The position numbers were made by a program, and so were the translations under genes. Of a stretch of 11,416 bases of DNA, positions 6,527-11,416 are shown piece after piece. Origin of the DNA: Myxococcales bacterium (lineage in GTDB: Bacteria > Myxococcota > Bradymonadia > REDH01); NCBI GenBank assembly GCA_018970625.1, contig JAGWVZ010000064.1, forward strand, positions 1 to 11,416. Reading direction: 5' to 3'. Each line of letters starts with the position of its first letter. Position 1 is the stretch's first letter. The notes beneath the pieces were generated by a model that worked only from the letters and a program-made list of their open reading frames with translations, ran no database searches and was not told the origin of the DNA.

Positions 6527-7813
6527 ATGGCGGATGGCGGTTTACCCCACGTGGTGATTCTTGGCGGCGGATTTGGCGGCATTGCCGCGGCGCAGGCGCT
6601 TCGCAACGCGCCCGTGCGCATCACCCTGATCGATCGCAGAAATCACCACCTGTTTCAGCCGCTGCTGTACCAGGTCGCGACCGCCGCCCTGAGCGCACCC
6701 GATATCGCAGCACCCATTCGGCACATCCTGCGCAAACAAAAGAACGTCACCGTCCTCATGGCGAATGCCGAGCGCATCGACACCGCATCACGCACCGTGG
6801 TGCTGAGCGACGGCGAGGTCACCTGGGACTGGCTCATCGTCGCCACAGGTGCCACCAACTCCTTCTTCGGAAACGACCACTGGGAAGCCTTTGCCCCGGG
6901 CCTGAAGACCCTTCCCGAGGCGCTCCGCATCCGCAATCGCGTGCTCACCGCATACGAAAACGCCGAGCGTGAGACCGATCCTGCGGCGCAGCAGGCGTGG
7001 CTCACCTTCGCGGTCATCGGGGCCGGCCCTACCGGCGTCGAAATGGCTGGCGCGCTCTCCGAGATTGCCCGCACGACCCTCACCCGCGATTTCCGTAACT
7101 TCAACCCACAGCAGGCTAAAGTGTACCTGATTGAGGGTATGAGCCGGGTATTGGGCGCATTTCCCGAAGATTTATCCGCTTCCGCGCTTCAGCAGCTCAC
7201 GTCTATCGGGGTTGACACCATCTTCAACGAGCGGGTCACCAACATCACAGCCGAGGGACTGCAGGTGGGTGACCGCTGGATCGCTGCGCGCACGGTCGTC
7301 TGGGCGGCAGGCGTCAAGGCCGAGCCCATCGTGGGTACGCTGGGGCAGGAGGCCGACCGCATGGGCCGCGTCAAGGTCGCGGCCGACACCAGCCTGCCCG
7401 GCAACCCCCGGGTCTTTGTCATTGGTGACACGGCACATCTGGCGGTCGATGGCACGCCGCTGCCCGGTGTGGCGCCCGTCGCCATGCAGCAGGGGCAGCA
7501 CGCCGCGCGCATGATCGTCCGCCAGCTGCAGGGCAAGTCCACAGAACCCTTCGTCTATTTCGACAAAGGCTCGATGGCCACCATCGGCCGGCGCCGCGCC
7601 GTCGCCATGACCGGCACCGGCACGCGCTGGCCCAGACCGGCGCCCGTCATGAAGTTCACCGGCCTGATGGCCTGGCTGGCCTGGCTCTTTGTGCACGTGC
7701 TGGTGCTGGTCGAGTTTCGCAACCGCCTCGCCGTTCTGCTGGACTGGGCCTGGGCCTACGTGACCTACCAGCGCAGCGCGCGCGTCATTCTCAATCCGCG
7801 CGACGAACACTGA
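6527..7813 (+). CDS. ndh: Type II NADH:quinone oxidoreductase (NDH-2)
   Basis: Protein of 428 residues, single-subunit, non-proton-pumping NADH dehydrogenase that moves electrons from NADH through FAD to membrane quinone. The FAD-binding GGGFGG lies at 13-18 in strand-turn-helix context (HVVILGGGFGGIAAAQAL). The NADH-binding GAGPTGVE is at 165-172, with the ribose-binding acidic residue E203. The second FAD motif is VIGDTAHL (298-305, D301), and the quinone-site region APVAMQQGQHAARMI is at 316-330 (AxxQ-type). FDKGSMATIGR (345-355) is also characteristic. The C-terminal hydrophobic/amphipathic stretch (about 378-412, rich in W, L and V) provides membrane attachment. Start: ATG 6527 with AGGAG (6514-6518) 8 nt upstream, the best ribosome binding site in the window. 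It follows the GT-C-like gene by 26 bp, so it is probably in the same operon but able to initiate independently. No terminator follows; a decayed gene begins at the base after the stop. Confidence 0.95.
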   Translation: MADGGLPHVVILGGGFGGIAAAQALRNAPVRITLIDRRNHHLFQPLLYQVATAALSAPDIAAPIRHILRKQKNVTVLMANAERIDTASRTVVLSDGEVTWDWLIVATGATNSFFGNDHWEAFAPGLKTLPEALRIRNRVLTAYENAERETDPAAQQAWLTFAVIGAGPTGVEMAGALSEIARTTLTRDFRNFNPQQAKVYLIEGMSRVLGAFPEDLSASALQQLTSIGVDTIFNERVTNITAEGLQVGDRWIAARTVVWAAGVKAEPIVGTLGQEADRMGRVKVAADTSLPGNPRVFVIGDTAHLAVDGTPLPGVAPVAMQQGQHAARMIVRQLQGKSTEPFVYFDKGSMATIGRRRAVAMTGTGTRWPRPAPVMKFTGLMAWLAWLFVHVLVLVEFRNRLAVLLDWAWAYVTYQRSARVILNPRDEH

Positions 7814-8579
7814 CCCCGGACAACCGGACCAATGGCGACGGCTGTTCCCGGGAGTGCCTGCGTGAGCCCGCCGAACTCTGTGTTCCGTGCGCATCCGACG
7901 ACGACTGCGGCCGCGACATCGACTGGTGCGTTCGCGTGGACGGCGGGCGCGTGTGCGCCCGCGACTGCAGTCGGGAAGCCTGCCCCACCGGCTATGTGTG
8001 CTCGCCGGTCACACGCGAAGACGATCGCGTCGCCGGTCAATGCCTGCCCGAACGTGGCATGTGTGGCGGCTGCGCCGACGCCGACACCGACGGCATCTGT
8101 GACGAGACCGACGTCTGCGCCGGAGACGACGACACCCTGGACGCCAATTCCATGGCGGTGGAATTCGATGCGAACTCCGATATCGTTTTCAGGGCGGAAT
8201 TGTGTACAGCCATGGTGCGGCTCCCCGTTTTTCGACACGCCGAATCTGGGGTGCCGAATTTGCCCCGGACGGACGACGCGCGCTCATTTACGGGCAATTC
8301 ATGAGCATTACCGGAGGCGCATTCTTCGTTGTGCTCGAATACCGCCACGACGAATATAGCTGCACGTCACCGTTAACCCCGTCCTGCGACATCACCGAAG
8401 TTTCGATTCGAGGCGCCGATGTCGCGCCGTGGATCGCCCCGAGCGGAGCGCGCATCAACGACGCGTCGTGGCGAAGCGACTGCGACGGCGGCCTGCTCGT
8501 TGGCGGAAACTCGAGCTTCAGCGGCGAGTACGGACTGGTAGCAACGTTCCAACTCGAAGGCGGTCGCCCCTGCTGGTGA
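7814..8579 (+). pseudogene. Broken gene: Cys-rich, DxDxDG-repeat, propeller-like surface protein
   Basis: Two frames join into one plausible protein. The first (codons from 7816) reads DNRTNGDGCSREC, like the myxobacterial cysteine-rich repeat 'CDDGN..NGDGCS..C'. It then has paired cysteines (CVPCASDDDCG, CARDCSREACPTGYVC) and a thrombospondin-type-3-like calcium repeat DADTDGICDETDVCAGDDD (about 8077-8133). That frame becomes unlike protein after about 8190 and stops at 8304. The next frame reads QGGIVYSHG, WGAEFAPDGRRALIYG and DASWRSDCDGGLLVGG, propeller-like strands, to the TGA at 8577-8579. One extra T in the T4 run at 8186-8189 would join them. At the 5' end there is no ATG, GTG or TTG before an internal GTG at 7936 (back to a stop at 7426-7428), and no signal peptide or lipobox, although such proteins are normally exported. 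The remnant abuts the ndh stop. A short product from GTG 7936 or 8202 cannot be excluded. Confidence 0.7.
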
Positions 8580-8590
8580 AGTCGCGGCGC

Positions 8591-10735
8591 TTACAGTCCC
8601 TCAAGGTCGGGACGCTTGCGCCGAAAGCTCTCCCACAGTCTGCGGCGCACGCTGACCAGAGTCTCCGCATACAGCACCAGCAGCACACAGAACAAAAGCA
8701 CCGGCCACAGGGAGCGCTGCCCGGCCGTTAATTCGGTGCCGGTTTCGGTTTGCGGCCGGGAGTTTGCAGCCACCGTCTGCGCCTGCAAAAGCAGCGACTC
8801 ATCGAGCCGGGTCGGGTCACTCTCTACCGAGGGGATATTCGCCGTGAAAGAGAGGGAGTCCACCGCAGACTCCGTGTCGCCGCTCCCCACCAGCACCTCA
8901 TGCAACCCCGTCGCACGTGGCGTAAAGAGCACCTGGCCATCCTCGGGAAGCAACACCACGCGTTCGCCCTCGGGTGGCAACACAATCACACGGTCAGGTG
9001 TCCACGCTTCCACGTCCAGCTGCAAACGCTGCCCTACCGCCGCCTCGGTGACCGTAGTGCCGCCCTGCTGCGCCAGATACTCGACCATGCGCTGCACCAA
9101 CGGCAGGAACGTCGTGCGAATCGGCAGGCTGGTCCAGTCATAATCAATGGAGGTGGTCAGCAGCAGCACGCGCCCTTCTCCCAGCCGCCGCTCGACCAGC
9201 GCCGGTCCACCGTCGCCGAAAGAGGCCAGCGTGCGCGCCCCATCCACCGGAGCCGGCTCCAGCAGCAGGTAAGCGAACACCATGACGCTCTGAATGCTCT
9301 CGCCGCCCGGCAACGAGAATACCCGAAAAATCGGGTGACGTGCGTCCAGCTCGGCCAGCCGGGTGGACTTGATGGCGACATCGGGGTCGTCGGCTGCCGA
9401 GAGCCGCGTGATGTCACGCACAGGTTTGGGCAGCAGGCCGCCAAACAGGTTGTTCCAGCGTGCGGGGTCGACATTGTCGCCAGCGGTCAGCAGCAGACCA
9501 CCGCCCTGCTCTACAAACCGGGTAAGCGCGGTCACGGTGGTTGCGGGCAGACCGGCGACGTTGGCGAGCACGACCACGTCGACGTCACTCAATTCGGAGC
9601 CCGAGAATCGGTCAGCGGTCACCGTGGTCACGGTCGCGGCGGCGTTGTCTTCGAACGACGCACCGAGCGCGCGCTCCAGGTAAAACAGCTCGTCGTTGTA
9701 CTGCACGGCTCGGGCGTCACCGTTCACGAGCAGCACGCGGATTCCCTGGTCGAGTCGAATCCGCAATTGCCGCTCGTTGTCCGACAAAATACCGTCGTCG
9801 TCCTGGATACGAGCCGTTACCGTGTGGGCTCCCCCGGCTGCGAACGTGTGCACCCACGAGGCCAGGGCTGTACCCTCGGCAGAGATTTCGGTTACGGCTG
9901 TGCCGACCGGCGCGCCATCGACCAGCAGCTCGACCTCGACGGAATGACCCGCTTCGTATCCCCATGCCTGCAGGCTCGCAGACAACCTCCATGCGTCGGA
10001 ACCGGCGTCATCGGCTTCGATATAATCCAGCTCTGTAAGGGCAAGGTTGGTGGCATTTCCGTCTGAAATGTCCACGACTTCCAGTGTGCCCAACCCCTCG
10101 GCCATGGAAGGGTCAAAGCCGGCAACCCCCCAACCGGCGACGGCGAGGTCAGTAATCCAGACGGTGCGTTGCACCGGTTGCTGGCTCGTTTGCTGAATTT
10201 CGCGAGCGGCGGCGAGGGCGCGATCGAGCGCCGTTGAGCCCGGATAAATGGCCGAATTTTCTACGATCTCGATGGCGCGCCCATGGTCATCGGTCAGGTC
10301 GCCGAGCTCCATGCGGGGGGTATCGCTGGCGAACACGACGGCGATCTGGTCCCAGGTGCGCAGGTCACGAATTTGCCGGGTAGCGGCGTCACGTACAGCA
10401 TCGACACCGTCGCGGCGCACCATGCTGGCCGAGTCGTCGATCACAAGCACGACCGAGGCCGGAAGGCGTCCGTCAATGCCGACCGTGGCCCCGCCGCAAT
10501 CCAGAAAGGGCAGCGAGAGCGCGAGCGGAAGAAAAATAAAAATAGAGACGCGCAAGGCCAGCAAAAGCCACTGCTTCAGGCGCAGACGTCGGGCCAGTTT
10601 CTGCTGACTCCGCAGCAGAAACTCCATCGCGGGAAAAGCGCGCCGTTGTGCGCGCTGACGATTAATCAGGTGAATAATGATCGGAATTGCCGCAGCGAGC
10701 AGCCCGAGCAGCATGGCCGGTTGCATGAAATTCAT
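8591..10735 (-). CDS. BatA-like membrane protein: VWA domain plus glutamine-amidotransferase-like domain
   Basis: Protein of 714 residues. It opens with the BatA N-terminal double-membrane signature: helix 1 about 5-25, then HLINRQRAQRRAFPAMEFL, and helix 2 about 56-78. A von Willebrand factor A domain (about 93-225) carries a complete metal-ion site: D100-D-S102-A-S104, T168 in PGSTALDRAL and D196 in VWITDLAVAGW. A beta-sandwich-like region (about 250-330) follows. A class I glutamine-amidotransferase-like fold comes next (about 331-535; VLLVNGD, VVVLANVAGL, FVEQGGGLLLTAGD), apparently without a Cys-His-Glu catalytic set, so probably a binding domain. The last membrane helix is at about 677-696, before a basic tail. 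Such proteins work with DUF58 proteins and MoxR ATPases in assembly or activation of envelope or metal-containing complexes; the client here is unknown. The ATG overlaps the stop of the DUF58 gene by 4 bp, and GGGGG lies 6 nt upstream. Confidence 0.88.
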   Translation of the reverse strand: MNFMQPAMLLGLLAAAIPIIIHLINRQRAQRRAFPAMEFLLRSQQKLARRLRLKQWLLLALRVSIFIFLPLALSLPFLDCGGATVGIDGRLPASVVLVIDDSASMVRRDGVDAVRDAATRQIRDLRTWDQIAVVFASDTPRMELGDLTDDHGRAIEIVENSAIYPGSTALDRALAAAREIQQTSQQPVQRTVWITDLAVAGWGVAGFDPSMAEGLGTLEVVDISDGNATNLALTELDYIEADDAGSDAWRLSASLQAWGYEAGHSVEVELLVDGAPVGTAVTEISAEGTALASWVHTFAAGGAHTVTARIQDDDGILSDNERQLRIRLDQGIRVLLVNGDARAVQYNDELFYLERALGASFEDNAAATVTTVTADRFSGSELSDVDVVVLANVAGLPATTVTALTRFVEQGGGLLLTAGDNVDPARWNNLFGGLLPKPVRDITRLSAADDPDVAIKSTRLAELDARHPIFRVFSLPGGESIQSVMVFAYLLLEPAPVDGARTLASFGDGGPALVERRLGEGRVLLLTTSIDYDWTSLPIRTTFLPLVQRMVEYLAQQGGTTVTEAAVGQRLQLDVEAWTPDRVIVLPPEGERVVLLPEDGQVLFTPRATGLHEVLVGSGDTESAVDSLSFTANIPSVESDPTRLDESLLLQAQTVAANSRPQTETGTELTAGQRSLWPVLLFCVLLVLYAETLVSVRRRLWESFRRKRPDLEGL

Positions 10736-11416
10736 CGGCGACCCCCACTGCGGCGGCGGCCCTGAATAAATGCAAGAAGCACCTCCTCGATGGGCTTGTC
10801 GGTGCGGGCTCGAAAATACTCGAGGTCGGCCGAGCCGCAGAGTTGTTTCATGCGAATGGCGTGCGCAATAAAAGCTTCCTGATAGGCTGTGCGAATATCA
10901 TCAGGGTCAACCAGCAGGTCGCCTTCGCCTTCCAGTCCTTCAAATATGGTTAATCCCTCGTAAGGAAGCTCAAATTCAGCCCGGTCGAGCACGTGAAACA
11001 CCACGACCTCCATACCGCGCCGGCGCAGAATTCGAGCCATCGATAACAAATCTTCGCCAAATTCCAGCAGGTCCGAGATCAACACCACCATGGAGCGTGC
11101 GTGCACGCGCTCGGCAATGCGGCTCAGGGCTGCCTCGATCGACGTACGACCTTTCGCGGGGGTCGCGTCCAGCACGCGGCAAATATCGTCGATTTGCGCA
11201 CGACGCGACGACGGAGGAAGCCAGTGGCCGGGGCGTTCATCAAAAACAAACAGTCCAGGGGCGTCGCCCTGCCCCAGCTGCAACCACGCCAGCGATGCCG
11301 CCAGCGCGCTGGCGTACCAGTGTTTGCTGGGGCTGCCTTCCCAGCTGAAATTCATGCTGGCCGAAGAATCCACCATCAGAAAACTGCGAACATTGGTCTC
11401 GTCTTCGAATTGTTTC
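10732..11416 (-). CDS. DUF58 family VWA protein, N-terminus beyond the window
   Basis: The last 227 residues are visible; the reading frame runs off the right edge. The first residues (KQFEDETNVRSFLMVDSSASM) match the DUF58 signature '..E.....L.LDxSxSM', so the internal ATG at 11376 is not the start. The metal-ion-dependent adhesion site is complete: D-x-S-x-S in VDSSAS, the Thr in KGRTSIEAAL and the Asp in LISDLLEFGED. The C-terminal part (VVVFHVLDRAEFELPYEG...FEGLEGEGDLLVDPDDIRTAYQEAF) is the usual end of the family. DUF58 proteins are normally encoded beside a MoxR AAA+ ATPase and take part in chaperone-like activation of other proteins. Its stop codon overlaps the start of the BatA-like gene by 4 bp, indicating translational coupling. 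A moxR-like gene is expected just beyond 11416 (inference). Confidence 0.9.
   Translation of the reverse strand, partial: KQFEDETNVRSFLMVDSSASMNFSWEGSPSKHWYASALAASLAWLQLGQGDAPGLFVFDERPGHWLPPSSRRAQIDDICRVLDATPAKGRTSIEAALSRIAERVHARSMVVLISDLLEFGEDLLSMARILRRRGMEVVVFHVLDRAEFELPYEGLTIFEGLEGEGDLLVDPDDIRTAYQEAFIAHAIRMKQLCGSADLEYFRARTDKPIEEVLLAFIQGRRRSGGRR

Noticed and set aside
7780..7860. Programmed frameshift making an NDH-2 and Cys-rich fusion protein.
   Set aside because: No slippery heptamer or downstream structure is apparent, and a cytoplasmic-side dehydrogenase joined to a disulphide-type exported domain makes little sense.

Overview
The window is GC-rich (roughly two thirds G+C by eye), densely packed, and reads as chromosomal DNA of a Gram-negative, respiring bacterium. 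A cysteine-rich 'DGN..NGDGC' repeat combined with a calcium-type DxDxDG repeat and a propeller-like tail, near a DUF58/BatA-type von Willebrand factor A pair, points towards the Myxococcota or other former Deltaproteobacteria. This placement is an inference from gene style, not a firm identification.

Left part (1-1878): the 3' end of an unidentified plus-strand gene, followed by a strong hairpin; a minus-strand NapG/MauM-type polyferredoxin with four [4Fe-4S] motifs and no export signal; a divergent intergenic stretch with a short perfect palindrome; and a plus-strand class I SAM-dependent methyltransferase.

Middle (1876-3361): a minus-strand class II Fic protein (probable AMP-transferase) with its own winged-helix tail. 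Its G+C content is visibly lower than its neighbours', and it is preceded by three copies of a 16-bp element, two of them forming a nearly perfect 47-bp inverted repeat. This looks like an acquired, self-regulated module. It is followed by a short leader region for the next operon.

Plus-strand operon (3362-7813): nagZ (cytosolic beta-N-acetylhexosaminidase), a small DUF4190-like membrane protein, a large multi-pass GT-C-like membrane protein and a type II NADH:quinone oxidoreductase (ndh). The first three overlap and the last follows after 26 bp. The association of peptidoglycan recycling, a possible membrane glycosyltransferase and an NADH dehydrogenase is not a standard operon.

Right part (7814-11416): directly abutting the ndh stop is a broken gene for a secreted-type Cys-rich, calcium-repeat and propeller-like protein. 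It has no start codon or signal peptide and changes reading frame at a T4 run. It meets tail-to-tail, 11 bp away, a minus-strand operon of a DUF58 protein (partial at the window edge) and a BatA-like membrane VWA protein carrying a glutamine-amidotransferase-like domain. These two overlap by 4 bp and both retain complete metal-ion-dependent adhesion sites. In related genomes such pairs usually follow a MoxR AAA+ ATPase, which would lie beyond the right edge.

I see no tRNA, rRNA, CRISPR array, insertion sequence or origin. The most distinctive signals are the triple operator in front of fic and the decayed Cys-rich gene fused to the end of the ndh operon.
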